Source: Bdellovibrionaceae bacterium UBA2339
Lineage (GTDB): Bacteria > Bdellovibrionota > Bdellovibrionia > Bdellovibrionales > JAMPXM01
Direction of reading: 5' to 3'
Assembly: GCA_002344785.1 (NCBI GenBank)
Contig: DDUL01000030.1
Location: forward strand, 1 to 64,000
DNA: 64,000 nt
Under the pieces are notes generated by a model that was not told the DNA's origin, searched no databases, and saw only the letters and a list, made by a program, of their open reading frames with translations. How positions within the stretch are numbered: position 1 is the first letter of the stretch; each line of letters starts with the position of its first letter. The position numbers and the translations under genes were made by a program. Below, piece after piece: positions 35,009 to 43,974 of the stretch.

Positions 35009-36085
35009 ATGGCCGATTGGCAACTGCGCTCAGAAATTGATGGTGACGTCGTCTTTTTCCGCTACGCCGGCGAGAGCCTCGAGCGCGCCTTTAGCGAAGT
35101 GTATGTTTGGGACCTTGATAAGACGTATCTCGATACTTCTTGGGCCTCGATGCGCGAACTTTGGCAGACCGCCATGGAGCATGCTTTTCAGAAGCGCAAT
35201 GTGCCGGGCACCGCCACACTCGTGCAAGCTTTGCGAAGCGGCTGGGAGGAAAAGCGCGGGCAGTTGGCTTTTCCGATCTACTTCATCACGGCCAGCCCGC
35301 CGCAAATGGAAGAGAAAATTCTGGAGAAGTTGGAGCTTGATGAGATTCGCCCGCTGGGTGCGTTTTTCAAGGACAACCTGAAAAACTGGAAACCGTCGCG
35401 ATGGTGGCGCCTCACCAAGCAAGTGGGATTCAAAGTTCAAGCGCTCTTGCAGCTTCGCACGCGGCTCAAGGATGATGTTCGCCAAGTGCTCTGGGGCGAT
35501 GACTCAGAAAGCGATGCGATCATCTACACTTTGTATTCTGACATTTGCGCGCGTCGCTGGAGTGAAAAGGACCTCATTGAAATTCTCTCGCGACTGCATG
35601 TGATCGGCGAACAGACGGAAACGATCTTGGAGCTGCAGCAGCAGATTCCGGTTCAGGATCCTGTCGACAAAATTTATATCAATCTCGCGACCGATACGGA
35701 TCCGGAATACTATCTCAAGTTCGGTCGTCGATGCGTGCCGACCACCAACACGCTGCAAGCGTCGCTGGATTTGTTTCAAGATGGCCGCCTGAGTCTTTCC
35801 AAGTTGATCGAGGTCGCAACAGACCTTCGCGACAACTACGCCTTTTCGCGCGAAGACATGGAGTGGAGCATCGACAATTTGGTGCGCCGACAAATTTTGG
35901 GGCGTCCGGCCTTGGAAACCGCGTTGGTCGAATTGCAGGGCGGGGGATTCGTCAATCGAAGTTTCCAGCCGTCGATCAAAGCCCGCGAAGTGGCCGAGGC
36001 CCGCGACGGTCGAGTCTACAAACTCGAAGGCGTTCACGATGATTGGATTCACGAGAGCATCGATTACTTCCACGAGTTTCGTTGA
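35009..36085 (+). CDS. HAD-superfamily phosphatase-like protein (App1/DUF2183-like)
   Basis: A 358-residue cytoplasmic protein. VYVWDLDKTYLDT is HAD motif I with both aspartates, YFITASPP is motif II, the lysine in NWKPSRWWRLTKQ may be motif III, and LWGDDSESDA is motif IV. The spacing fits phosphatidate phosphatase App1-type domains. The C-terminal 130 residues are an unassigned helical domain. The ATG at 35009 starts the protein at MADWQLRSEIDGD; the frame stays open upstream and no good ribosome site was seen. It is convergent with the FecR-AgmX gene. Confidence 0.7.
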   Translation: MADWQLRSEIDGDVVFFRYAGESLERAFSEVYVWDLDKTYLDTSWASMRELWQTAMEHAFQKRNVPGTATLVQALRSGWEEKRGQLAFPIYFITASPPQMEEKILEKLELDEIRPLGAFFKDNLKNWKPSRWWRLTKQVGFKVQALLQLRTRLKDDVRQVLWGDDSESDAIIYTLYSDICARRWSEKDLIEILSRLHVIGEQTETILELQQQIPVQDPVDKIYINLATDTDPEYYLKFGRRCVPTTNTLQASLDLFQDGRLSLSKLIEVATDLRDNYAFSREDMEWSIDNLVRRQILGRPALETALVELQGGGFVNRSFQPSIKAREVAEARDGRVYKLEGVHDDWIHESIDYFHEFR

Positions 36086-36124
36086 AGTCCAAGCGCGTTC
36101 GCCGAGCCACAGCGGCTTTGCCGA

Positions 36125-37183
36125 TCATTGCAGTGAAATCGGAAACTCATTGATTTGAATCGCTGAGCCCGAGAAGCCGCGGAACAAAACCCGACTCATG
36201 GCTTCGATCACGCAGCGATTGAAAACTTCGTCTTGAAAAGGCGCCGATTGAATCTTCACTTCCGCGGATTTGCCACTCGGTAGAATGCGAAAGCTCAACT
36301 TCACTTCGCCGCGTGGCAGTTGTGCGGCCGTCGCCGAAGCCTGAGTCATGCGATTGACCATGGCGATGTAGCACTTCTGAAATCCGCCGCCTTGCTTGCG
36401 CACGGTTTCGCGAATCTCGCTATCGCTCAAAGTCGCATCGGAAAGCGCCGCCGCGGTCGGCGTTGCTGCGGCACGTGTTGCCGCCGGAATCGAATTGACG
36501 GCAGGAGGTGAGCCCGCTGTGGCGCCTGGCGCTGAACCCGGAGGGCTAGGGGTTGTGGGTGTGCTGCCGGTCGGTAGCGGCACTACGGGTGCAGAACCCA
36601 AGGCCAGTTCGGCCTCGGCATCCGCGGGGCCATCGATGCCCATGACTTTTTCGGGGACTCGAATCAATGGAACCTCATCAAGTTCCGCAGTTAAGTCGGG
36701 CGATTGCAATGCGAGCAATCGGCCCTCGCGCCAAAGCGTGAAGCCGCCGCTTTCCGCATCGGCGATGACCTTCACGCGACCTGCGAGAAGTGTGGCTTGA
36801 GTTTTTTCATTTCGAGTCGGATCGATCTCGGCAACGAGTCGCGAATTCTCCATCAAGCGAAGTGTCGGCCCAGGTTGAAAATCAATGTCCACAGTTGCGC
36901 CAGGTCCAGTGCGCAGCAACTGCTCGGCATAAATCGCTTCGCCATTACCCAATTGCCGAAAGCTGCGGGCTCGGCGAGGCCGAAGCTCCACAAAGCCTTC
37001 CATATCGATCACTTGCCCGACCATGCGGCCTTGATCGGAAAGTTGCGGTTCGCTCTCGCCTTGAAAGAAGAAAATCGCAGCGACGGCCACACCTAAGGCG
37101 GCCGCGATCGCGAAGGCTTGCTGAGCTTTTTCAATCGGCGATGCCCGACTCGAGCTCGAAGAAGATCCAGGCTTCCGTGCCAA
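36125..37183 (-). CDS. FecR-like / AgmX-PglI C-terminal domain membrane protein
   Basis: A 352-residue protein starting at TTG behind GGGGGAG. One membrane segment at about 22-40 (FAIAAALGVAVAAIFFF), then a FecR-like beta domain (about 55-170: GFVELRPRRARSFRQLGNGEAIYAEQLLRTGPGATVDI), a Pro/Thr/Gly/Ala linker (about 195-245) and a C-terminal AgmX/PglI-type domain (IRETVRKQGGGFQKCYIAMVNR, GEVKLSFRILPSGKSAEVKI). The last domain is TonB-like and common in myxobacteria and relatives. It probably reaches from the inner membrane into the periplasm. It follows secG on the same strand. Confidence 0.85.
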   Translation of the reverse strand: MARKPGSSSSSSRASPIEKAQQAFAIAAALGVAVAAIFFFQGESEPQLSDQGRMVGQVIDMEGFVELRPRRARSFRQLGNGEAIYAEQLLRTGPGATVDIDFQPGPTLRLMENSRLVAEIDPTRNEKTQATLLAGRVKVIADAESGGFTLWREGRLLALQSPDLTAELDEVPLIRVPEKVMGIDGPADAEAELALGSAPVVPLPTGSTPTTPSPPGSAPGATAGSPPAVNSIPAATRAAATPTAAALSDATLSDSEIRETVRKQGGGFQKCYIAMVNRMTQASATAAQLPRGEVKLSFRILPSGKSAEVKIQSAPFQDEVFNRCVIEAMSRVLFRGFSGSAIQINEFPISLQ

Positions 37184-37281
37184 TTCGCTGTCTCCCCCAG
37201 CGCCATGAGCGCTCGGGAATAGTTTGTCACTTCCAGACGAGCTGGGCCAATGACTTCTTGAGATTGAAGGAGGATTCGAAC

Positions 37282-37686
37282 TTACTTATTGCCGGTCGGG
37301 GCCGTCGCGCCAGGCGAGGTCATACCCGTCGATCCGGTTGAGCCCGTTGCACCGGGGGCCGCCGAGCCTGGCACTGCGGCTGCCGGAGCTGCATCCTGAA
37401 TCGAAGTCGGCGCAGCACCTGTGCTAGCCGGCAAAGTGTCCAAGACGGAGCGGCTTTCTTGGCGTGAAGCCAAAGAAAGCAAAAGTGCACAGGTGCCAAA
37501 GATGATCGCCGCCCATCGCGTGAGCTTTTGTAAAACTGTGGTCGCGCCGGTCGCTCCGAGAACCGTGTTGCTGCCGCCGCCGCCAAACATGGCGCCAGGG
37601 TTATTCGACTTCGGGTCTTGGAGAAGCACCAAAGCGATCAGCAAGAGACAGGCGATGATGTGAACTGTGGCGATCAGCGTGACCAT
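37282..37686 (-). CDS. secG: Preprotein translocase subunit SecG
   Basis: Third subunit of the SecYEG channel in the inner membrane. The first 80 residues are typical: two membrane helices flanking LVLLQDPKSNNPGAMFGGGGSNTVLG. The 134-residue length includes a Pro/Ala/Thr/Gly tail of about 50 residues, longer than in E. coli (110) and of low complexity. GAGG stands before the ATG. In many bacteria secG sits next to tpiA; here they are 7.5 kb apart. Confidence 0.92.
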   Translation of the reverse strand: MVTLIATVHIIACLLLIALVLLQDPKSNNPGAMFGGGGSNTVLGATGATTVLQKLTRWAAIIFGTCALLLSLASRQESRSVLDTLPASTGAAPTSIQDAAPAAAVPGSAAPGATGSTGSTGMTSPGATAPTGNK

Positions 37687-37764
37687 GTGGATCCTCTTTT
37701 CGAAGACCTTGATATAACGAAGGCTTCGGGCGAAGGTCCAACTATTTTTGCGTGGCGTTATAAA

Positions 37765-38787
37765 TTAGGCGGCTGAGCTACCCGAGCCAGCTGAATCTTT
37801 AGGCTTTACCTCAGGTCCACCGACGGCCCCGCTCACTGACTGAAAGGCTGCGGTCAGACCGCTGCGTGCGATCACCTGACCCACCACATGCCCAGCGAGT
37901 TGCATGAAGCGAATGTCGAAATCTGAAAGTGCAGTCTTGGTATCAGGGAGTCGAGCGGACACAACTCCCCAAGTCTCCTGACCAAAGCGAATCGGCACGA
38001 CGATCATCGCATTGAATGAAATCGACTTACTGAGAGCCGCAACAGCCGCCATGGTCGGATCGCCCTTAAGGTTATCCAACGCCAGAATCTTTTCGCTCTG
38101 AAGCACAAACGCGACCTCGGGATACTTCTGCAAGTCGATGCTGAAGCCATCGATGTCGCGTTTATCATTGGCACCGCGGACCGTGCCCTTTTGTGCGTCG
38201 AGGTCACATTGAATCGTCGATACGCGCACAGCACCCACTGTGAGCGCGATCATGCCCATCAAGTTGTGCAGTGCCGCCGCGGTTGCCTGCGGTTTCAAAC
38301 TTTCACGGAGCAAGAGCTCGGTGAGGTGCAGATACTTGAGCGCCATCGCCGAAGTCGATTGATCGCTGGCGGCGACTTGTTTCACTTCGCGCTTGGGTTG
38401 CATGTGCAGCACGAGCCGACCCAGCAAATCTTCGGGCTTGAGAGGCTTCACCAAATAGTCAGTGGCGCCATGGCGCAGACACTCGCGCACATTTTGCGCG
38501 GAGTTGTGCGCACTCATCATGAACACGCGACACTTGCCTTCGCCGAGTAGATTTTCCTGACGCATGTTTTTGAGAAAAGTCGGGCCGTTCATCTCCGGCA
38601 TCAAAAAATCATAGGAGATGAAGTGAGGTTTCCAGTCTTTGCTGACTTTGACAGCTTCAGTGCCCGAGGTGACAAACTTGGCTTGGAAGCCGTGGCCTCG
38701 CAAAAATTCGGCAAGCTTCTCCGCCACCAAAGGCGAATCATCCGTGATCAACACGCGTGTGGTATTGGGATGAAGACGCTCGCTCAT
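37765..38787 (-). CDS. Response regulator with C-terminal GAF domain
   Basis: A 340-residue cytoplasmic protein. The receiver domain (about 10-130) has the acid pair Asp16/Asp17, the phospho-acceptor Asp60 in SYDFLMPEMNG, the Ser in FMMSAHN and the Lys in YLVKPL. After a linker, residues about 155-310 form a GAF domain (MIVVPIRFGQETWGVVSARLPD), which usually binds a small molecule. There is no DNA-binding or output enzyme domain, so it may act by protein contact. It has no histidine kinase neighbour. Confidence 0.85.
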   Translation of the reverse strand: MSERLHPNTTRVLITDDSPLVAEKLAEFLRGHGFQAKFVTSGTEAVKVSKDWKPHFISYDFLMPEMNGPTFLKNMRQENLLGEGKCRVFMMSAHNSAQNVRECLRHGATDYLVKPLKPEDLLGRLVLHMQPKREVKQVAASDQSTSAMALKYLHLTELLLRESLKPQATAAALHNLMGMIALTVGAVRVSTIQCDLDAQKGTVRGANDKRDIDGFSIDLQKYPEVAFVLQSEKILALDNLKGDPTMAAVAALSKSISFNAMIVVPIRFGQETWGVVSARLPDTKTALSDFDIRFMQLAGHVVGQVIARSGLTAAFQSVSGAVGGPEVKPKDSAGSGSSAA

Positions 38788-38903
38788 AACTTTCGTTTCG
38801 GCATTTTCCGTCGAATTCCAGAGCCTTGCGCGCTGAGTCTAGACCCTCGTCGAGTGGCGCTCGCGGCGTGACAGAGCGCGGACCTGTGAGGCACGAATGG
38901 GGC

Positions 38904-39524
38904 ATGCATTTTCTGAGCTTTGAAGGCCTGGATGGCTCGGGCAAATCCACTTTGATGAAGGCACTCGCCCAGCACCTGCAGGACTTGGGTCGAGGCGTGG
39001 TCACCACGCGCGAGCCGGGCGGTACGCCGCTGGCCGAGGACATTCGCCAACTCATTTTGCGAGTGGGTCACGAGACACCTGTGCCGCGCGCCGAACTTTT
39101 TCTCTACGAAGCGAGCCGTGCCCAGCATGTCGCGAAGGTGATTCGTCCTGCGCTTTCGCGCGGCGAGTGGGTGCTCTGCGATCGCTTCAGCGAATCGTCG
39201 GTGGCCTTTCAATGCTATGGTCGCGAGCTTCCGCGCGCGCAAGTCGACGCACTCAATCGCTTCGCCGAAGATGGCACACGACCTGAACTTGTGGTGCTAC
39301 TGGATTTGCCTTTGGAAGTGGCGCGGGCGCGACAGGGGCGACGTGCCGAGTCCGCGGATCGCATGGAACGCGAGGCGGATGACTTTCATCAGCGCGTGCG
39401 CCGCGGTTTTCTCGAGCAAGCCCAAGAAGAACCGCAGCGATGGCTGGTGTTGGACGCTTCGCAATCGTCCGACGCTTTGTTTGCCGCGACTCTCGCTGAG
39501 CTTCGGCGCCGAGGTTGGTTGTGA
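38904..39524 (+). CDS. tmk: Thymidylate kinase
   Basis: Phosphorylates dTMP to dTDP. The 206-residue protein starts MHFLSFEGLDGSGKST with the P-loop at about 8-16, then TTREPGGTP, CDRFSESSVAFQ and the lid RQGRRAESADRMERE. The ATG at 38904 gives the normal family N-terminus; upstream frame is Arg/Ser-rich. The stop overlaps the holB start as GTGA. The tmk-holB-tatD order is widely conserved. Confidence 0.95.
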   Translation: MHFLSFEGLDGSGKSTLMKALAQHLQDLGRGVVTTREPGGTPLAEDIRQLILRVGHETPVPRAELFLYEASRAQHVAKVIRPALSRGEWVLCDRFSESSVAFQCYGRELPRAQVDALNRFAEDGTRPELVVLLDLPLEVARARQGRRAESADRMEREADDFHQRVRRGFLEQAQEEPQRWLVLDASQSSDALFAATLAELRRRGWL

Positions 39525-40501
39525 GCGCGGAAGTGGGTCAGGCTCTCGCATTTTGGTCGGATGAATTTCTCGCGCGAATTCAGGGCCATCGCGAAGTTCT
39601 CGCGCGACTTGAAAGTCTTGCGACGCAAGGTCGCACGCCGCCGTCGCTGATTTTTTCCGGGCCCTCGGGTATTGGCAAAAAGCGCGTGGCACTGGAATTC
39701 GCGCAAATCTTGGTCGGCGATCGCAAAGCGCTGGATCTCGATCAGCCGATGTCGATGACCGAGCATATTCTCTACGTGCGTCCCGATGGGGCCTCGATCA
39801 AAATCGATCAGGTTCGCGAGGCGAATCAGTTTCTGCAACTTCGTCGCTTGGGTCGTGCGCGCGTGCTCATTTTTGATGAGGCGCATCTGCTCAATGAGCA
39901 AGCGGCCAACGCAATGCTCAAGAGCGTCGAAGAGCCGCCCGAGCACACGCACTTTTTGTTTATCACGCCCTCAGCCTCACAAGTTTTGCCGACCATTCGC
40001 TCGCGTTCGCAGGCGCTCAATTTTGCGCCTTTGAATCGCGCCGAACTTTCCGAAGCGCTCAAGCTTCAAGGCGTGAAAATCGCGCTGACGCCGGAGCTTG
40101 AAGCTTTGTGCGGCGGCTCGGTGGCCGTCGCTCTTGAAAATCTCGGTGACGAGGTCGCGCTGGAAATCGCGCAAGCCGTGAAGCGTCTCATGCAGGCGCT
40201 CGGGACAGAGCAAGCCGCGCGCGAGCTGCAGTCTTGGAAAGATCTGGTCAAAGAGCGCGATCAGCATGTTTTGGTCAGTCGGCTTTTGGTGCAAGAGATT
40301 GCAGCCGCATGGCGGGACGAGGCGCGCGTTGGTGAGCGTGAGCAGAATCCGACAGCGTCAGGCGCAAGCGCGCAAACGCGCCGGCAGCTGGAGAAGCTTT
40401 CGCAGTTGGCGCTGGAGGCGCAAGCGGACCTGTATCGCAATGTGGATCGGCATTTGATCTGGGAAAACTTTGTGATCGCTTCCCAGCGTGCCTTAAGGTG
40501 A
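39521..40501 (+). CDS. holB: DNA polymerase III delta' subunit-like clamp loader ATPase
   Basis: Part of the clamp loader that puts the beta clamp on DNA. The 326-residue protein has the P-loop region IFSGPSGIGKKRVALEFA, the Walker B-like VLIFDEAHLLNEQAANAMLKSVEEPP and the sensor segment TPSASQVLPTIRSRSQ. The cysteines that bind zinc in E. coli HolB are absent, and the SRC motif reads SRS. The start is GTG 39521, overlapping tmk by 4 bases with GAGG before it. It belongs to the tmk-holB-tatD operon. Confidence 0.88.
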   Translation: MSAEVGQALAFWSDEFLARIQGHREVLARLESLATQGRTPPSLIFSGPSGIGKKRVALEFAQILVGDRKALDLDQPMSMTEHILYVRPDGASIKIDQVREANQFLQLRRLGRARVLIFDEAHLLNEQAANAMLKSVEEPPEHTHFLFITPSASQVLPTIRSRSQALNFAPLNRAELSEALKLQGVKIALTPELEALCGGSVAVALENLGDEVALEIAQAVKRLMQALGTEQAARELQSWKDLVKERDQHVLVSRLLVQEIAAAWRDEARVGEREQNPTASGASAQTRRQLEKLSQLALEAQADLYRNVDRHLIWENFVIASQRALR

Positions 40502-40585
40502 GGCGGGTGCTCAGCGCCCGAGCCGGGAAATTTGCGCCTGAGCACAGAATGAGCGACAATCTCATCAATCACGAGGTCTGAGCTT

Positions 40586-41410
40586 ATGTCGCAAAACCAG
40601 GCTGCGCCCACATCCAAGCCCGACGCCGTCGATCCGTCACTTCGTTGGATCGACATTCATTTGCACTTGAACATGTTGAAAACAGATGCCGATGCCGCCT
40701 TGGCCTCGGCCGCTTCCCAAGGTGTCACGCGCGTGATCACCATCGGCACGGAACCTAAGGACCATCCTTTGGTTTTGGATTGGGCGGCTCGGCGCTTTCC
40801 GCAAGTGGCCTGCACGCTGGGCGTGCATCCGCACGAAGCGACACTTTGGTCAAAGGAAGTGCGCCAGTTCATCTTCGATCATCGTCAAGCCAAAGGCTTA
40901 GTGGCCGTCGGCGAAATCGGCCTCGATTATTATTACAACAATAGCCCGCAAGATGTGCAGATCGCCGCTTTTCGCGAACAGATGCAGCTGGCTGAAGAAT
41001 TGGATTTGCCGGTGCAGATCCACACTCGCGACGCCGATGCAGATACGGCGAAGATTTTGCGCGAATACAGTGGCCGAGTTCGCGGACTCTTGCATTGCTT
41101 CACGTCGTCCGCGGAGCTAGCGCGTGAAGCACTCGACTGCGGATTTGATCTGAGTTTCAGCGGCGTGGTCACCTTCAAAAACGCACAGGCGCTGCGCGAG
41201 GTGGTGCGCGAGGTGCCTTTGGATCGACTCCACGTGGAAACTGATGCGCCTTTTCTGGCTCCGGTTCCCAAGCGCGGTCAAAGCAATGTGCCCGAGTTCG
41301 TCCTGCACACGGCGCAAGCTGTTGCCGAGCTGAAGTCGGTGACACTGGCGGAGCTATCGCGCCAAACCCTGGCAAATGCCTCGCGATTGTTCACCCGGCT
41401 CGGGTCCTGA
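40586..41410 (+). CDS. tatD: TatD-family metal-dependent hydrolase (DNase)
   Basis: A 274-residue TIM-barrel hydrolase. The metal ligands are visible: IDIHLHL (usually DTHCHL), GEIGLDYYY with the metal Glu, VQIHTRDAD, LLHCFTSS and ETDAPFLAPVPKRG. The family shows 3'-5' DNase activity and is linked to repair of DNA or D-aminoacyl compounds. GAGG stands before the ATG. It is the third gene after tmk and holB. The extra N-terminal 20 residues (Ser/Ala/Pro) are not conserved. Confidence 0.9.
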   Translation: MSQNQAAPTSKPDAVDPSLRWIDIHLHLNMLKTDADAALASAASQGVTRVITIGTEPKDHPLVLDWAARRFPQVACTLGVHPHEATLWSKEVRQFIFDHRQAKGLVAVGEIGLDYYYNNSPQDVQIAAFREQMQLAEELDLPVQIHTRDADADTAKILREYSGRVRGLLHCFTSSAELAREALDCGFDLSFSGVVTFKNAQALREVVREVPLDRLHVETDAPFLAPVPKRGQSNVPEFVLHTAQAVAELKSVTLAELSRQTLANASRLFTRLGS

Positions 41411-41545
41411 GACCCGGGCTTGCTGCGGGCCGTCGCTTGCGGCGAGCTGCAAGCTCGGCTCACTGGCGATTGGCTGCTCAGAAAACTGAGACCAGAAAAC
41501 TTCCGCCTGAAAACTTGTGTCTGTGAAATTGGGAATTCTTGCGCA

Positions 41546-41574
41546 TTGCTCTTCGGCCTCGCGAGGACTAAACT
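41546..41574 (+). promoter_or_regulatory. Candidate promoter of the gap-pgk operon
   Basis: TTGCTC (41546-41551), a 17-base spacer and TAAACT (41569-41574). The -10 box matches four of six positions, the -35 three of six. The leader to the gap GTG would be about 75 bases. Confidence 0.35.
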
Positions 41575-41626
41575 CGCGCGGAAATTCGGCTTTGAGAAAT
41601 TAGAGTCCTTGGCAGTTCATTCGTGG

Positions 41627-41644
41627 TCGAAGGTCCACCTTCGA
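41627..41644 (+). promoter_or_regulatory. Hairpin next to the gap ribosome-binding site
   Basis: TCGAAGGT and ACCTTCGA are perfect inverse copies around CC. The right arm ends at 41644, directly before GGAGG (41645-41649) and 13 bases before the GTG start. In RNA this stem would border the ribosome site and could affect mRNA stability or translation. Confidence 0.55.
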
Positions 41645-41656
41645 GGAGGCATTTTC

Positions 41657-42670
41657 GTGGCGAAGCTTCGCGTTGGCATCAATGGTTTTGGTCGCATCGG
41701 TCGAGTGTTTTTCCGAGCTGGCTTCGAGCAGCTGGAGATCGTCGGCATCAACAACATGGGCGACGCTAAGCAGGCTGCGCACTTGCTCAAGTACGATTCG
41801 ACCCACGGAGTTTTCCAGGCTGAAGTCAGCATCGACCAAGATGGCCAAGCGATTCGCGTCAACGGCAAAGCCATTCCGCTTTCCGCCTCCAAAGATCCGG
41901 CGCAAATTCCTTGGAAAGCTTGGGGTGCTGACATCGTTGTGGATTGCACAGGTGCCTTCAACGATAAGCGCGAAGAGCTTCTCAAGCATATCGCCGGCGG
42001 CGCTAAGAAAGTCATCGCCTCAGCTCCCGCGAAAGCGGCGGATCTCACGGTGGTCTACGGCATCAACCATGAGGCTTATGATCCCAGCAAACATCAGATT
42101 CTCTCGAACGCCTCTTGCACCACCAACTGCTTGGCCCCTGTGGCGAAGGTTCTCAACGACACCTTCGGCATCGAGCGCGGTTTGATGACGACGGTGCATG
42201 CCTTCACCAACGATCAACAAGTTCTGGATGCGCCCCACAAAGATCTGCGACGTGCGCGCACAGCCAGTGCCTCGATCATCCCGACCACCACGGGTGCGGC
42301 CAAAGCCGTTACGGAAGTCCTTCCGGAACTCAAAGGCCGCTTGGATGGAACTTCGGTGCGCGTGCCGACGCAAAACGTGTCGCTCGTGGATTTGACCTTC
42401 ACCGCGCAGAAAGATCTCACCGCTCAAGCCATCAACGACGCACTCGTGGCCGCCTCGCAGGGCGCTTTGAAAGGCGTGCTCGCGTGTGAGTCAGCACCAC
42501 TCGTTTCAGTCGACTTCAATGGCAATCGCTATTCGTCGATCGTGGATTTGCCTTCGACCATGGTCAGCGGCACGCGCATGGCGAAGGTCTTTTCTTGGTA
42601 CGACAACGAGACAGGATTTTCGGCGCGCATGGTGGATTTGGCGCTGCATATGGCGAAGAAAGGTCTTTGA
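41657..42670 (+). CDS. gap: Glyceraldehyde-3-phosphate dehydrogenase
   Basis: Oxidises glyceraldehyde-3-phosphate to 1,3-bisphosphoglycerate. The 337-residue protein has the nucleotide site GINGFGRIGR, the catalytic Cys154 in SNASCTTNCLAP and His181 in TTVHAFTND. The GTG at 41657 is fixed by GGAGG 7 bases before it. At the coenzyme-specificity turn the usual IND reads INN (residues 31-33), so the conserved Asp that prefers NAD is replaced by Asn. NADP use is therefore possible, which is inference. pgk follows 3 bases after the stop. Confidence 0.95.
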   Translation: MAKLRVGINGFGRIGRVFFRAGFEQLEIVGINNMGDAKQAAHLLKYDSTHGVFQAEVSIDQDGQAIRVNGKAIPLSASKDPAQIPWKAWGADIVVDCTGAFNDKREELLKHIAGGAKKVIASAPAKAADLTVVYGINHEAYDPSKHQILSNASCTTNCLAPVAKVLNDTFGIERGLMTTVHAFTNDQQVLDAPHKDLRRARTASASIIPTTTGAAKAVTEVLPELKGRLDGTSVRVPTQNVSLVDLTFTAQKDLTAQAINDALVAASQGALKGVLACESAPLVSVDFNGNRYSSIVDLPSTMVSGTRMAKVFSWYDNETGFSARMVDLALHMAKKGL

Positions 42671-42673
42671 GTC

Positions 42674-43942
42674 ATGAGCGCTGGCTTCGGCAAAATCGCG
42701 ACGGGTTTACAGGGCATCAAGAGCATTGAAGACTTTGATCTGAAGGATCAACGCGTCTTCATCCGCTGTGACTTCAATGTGCCGACCGAAGGTCCGGTCG
42801 GTCAGGTGAAGATCACGGACGACACGCGCATTCGCGCGGCCTTGCCGACGATTCGCTACGCGATGGACAAGGGTGCGAAGCTGATTCTCGCTTCGCACTT
42901 TGGTCGTCCGGAAAAGAAGGAAGACCGAGCGCTTTATTCTCTCGAGCCTGTGGCGGACCGATTGGGTGAATTGCTCGAGGCCGAAGTCATCCTCATTGAG
43001 GAGCCGACGTCAGACGCGCCCAAAGCGCTGCTGCCGGGTCTGCGACCCAAGCAAGTTCTGCTCTTGGAGAATCTGCGCTTTGAAGAAGGCGAAACCAAAA
43101 ACTCCGTGGAGTTCGCCAACATCATGGCGAGCTACACGGATGTATACATCAACGACGCTTTTGGTGCTTCACACCGCGCGCATGCGAGCATCGACGCCTT
43201 GGCTCGCGCGGTGGCTAAGCGCGGTTGCGGGTACTTGATCAAAAAGGAAATCGAAAACTTGGGTCGATTGACCTCGCAACCTGCGACGCCGTTTTTGGCC
43301 ATCTTGGGCGGGGCGAAAGTCAGCGACAAAATCAAAGTCATCGAGAACTTGATGGACTCTGTCGACGGCTTCTTGATCGGCGGCGCGATGGCTTACACCT
43401 TCCTGCACGCCAAGGGCATCTCGGTGGGCAGGTCGAAGTTTGAAAAGGACAAAGTCAGCTTCGCCAAAGAGCTCATCGAGCGCGTCGCGGCTCGCGGCAA
43501 GAAGCTACTTTTGCCCGTGGATCACGTGGTTGCCGACGATTTCTTGGCGCCGACGCGAATCGAGACGACAAGCACAGCGGAGATCGCTGCGGACCGCTTG
43601 GCACTCGACATCGGCCCCAAGACAGCCGAGCTCTACCGAAAAGAAATCGCGCGCGCGAAGACTGTGTTCTGGAACGGCCCCATGGGTGTGTTTGAGCGAA
43701 GTGAATTTGCGAAAGGCTCATTTGCTGTCGCGGAAGCACTGGCGCAATTGTCCCAAGATGGCGGACTGGCCGTGGTGGGCGGCGGCGATTCGGCTTCGGC
43801 GGCCGAAGCCAGCGGCTTTGCTCCGCAAATGTCGCATATTTCCACAGGCGGAGGCGCGTCCCTTGAGTATTTGGAAGGGGCCAAGCTCCCGGGTCTGGAA
43901 GCGCTGCGTGTGCTGCGCGAGTCCGTGACACCGAAGCTCTAA
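42674..43942 (+). CDS. pgk: Phosphoglycerate kinase
   Basis: Makes ATP from 1,3-bisphosphoglycerate. The 422-residue protein has the substrate site RCDFNVPT, LASHFGRP, LLENLRFEEGE and the nucleotide motifs LGGAKVSDKI, FWNGPMGVFE and VVGGGDSASA. It starts 3 bases after gap and has an extra 15 residues before the usual beginning at EDFDLKDQRV. It is the second gene of a glycolytic operon. tpiA follows after three lipoprotein genes. Confidence 0.96.
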   Translation: MSAGFGKIATGLQGIKSIEDFDLKDQRVFIRCDFNVPTEGPVGQVKITDDTRIRAALPTIRYAMDKGAKLILASHFGRPEKKEDRALYSLEPVADRLGELLEAEVILIEEPTSDAPKALLPGLRPKQVLLLENLRFEEGETKNSVEFANIMASYTDVYINDAFGASHRAHASIDALARAVAKRGCGYLIKKEIENLGRLTSQPATPFLAILGGAKVSDKIKVIENLMDSVDGFLIGGAMAYTFLHAKGISVGRSKFEKDKVSFAKELIERVAARGKKLLLPVDHVVADDFLAPTRIETTSTAEIAADRLALDIGPKTAELYRKEIARAKTVFWNGPMGVFERSEFAKGSFAVAEALAQLSQDGGLAVVGGGDSASAAEASGFAPQMSHISTGGGASLEYLEGAKLPGLEALRVLRESVTPKL

Positions 43943-43974
43943 AGCCGAACACTTTCAGCTCGAGGAGGATCGGC

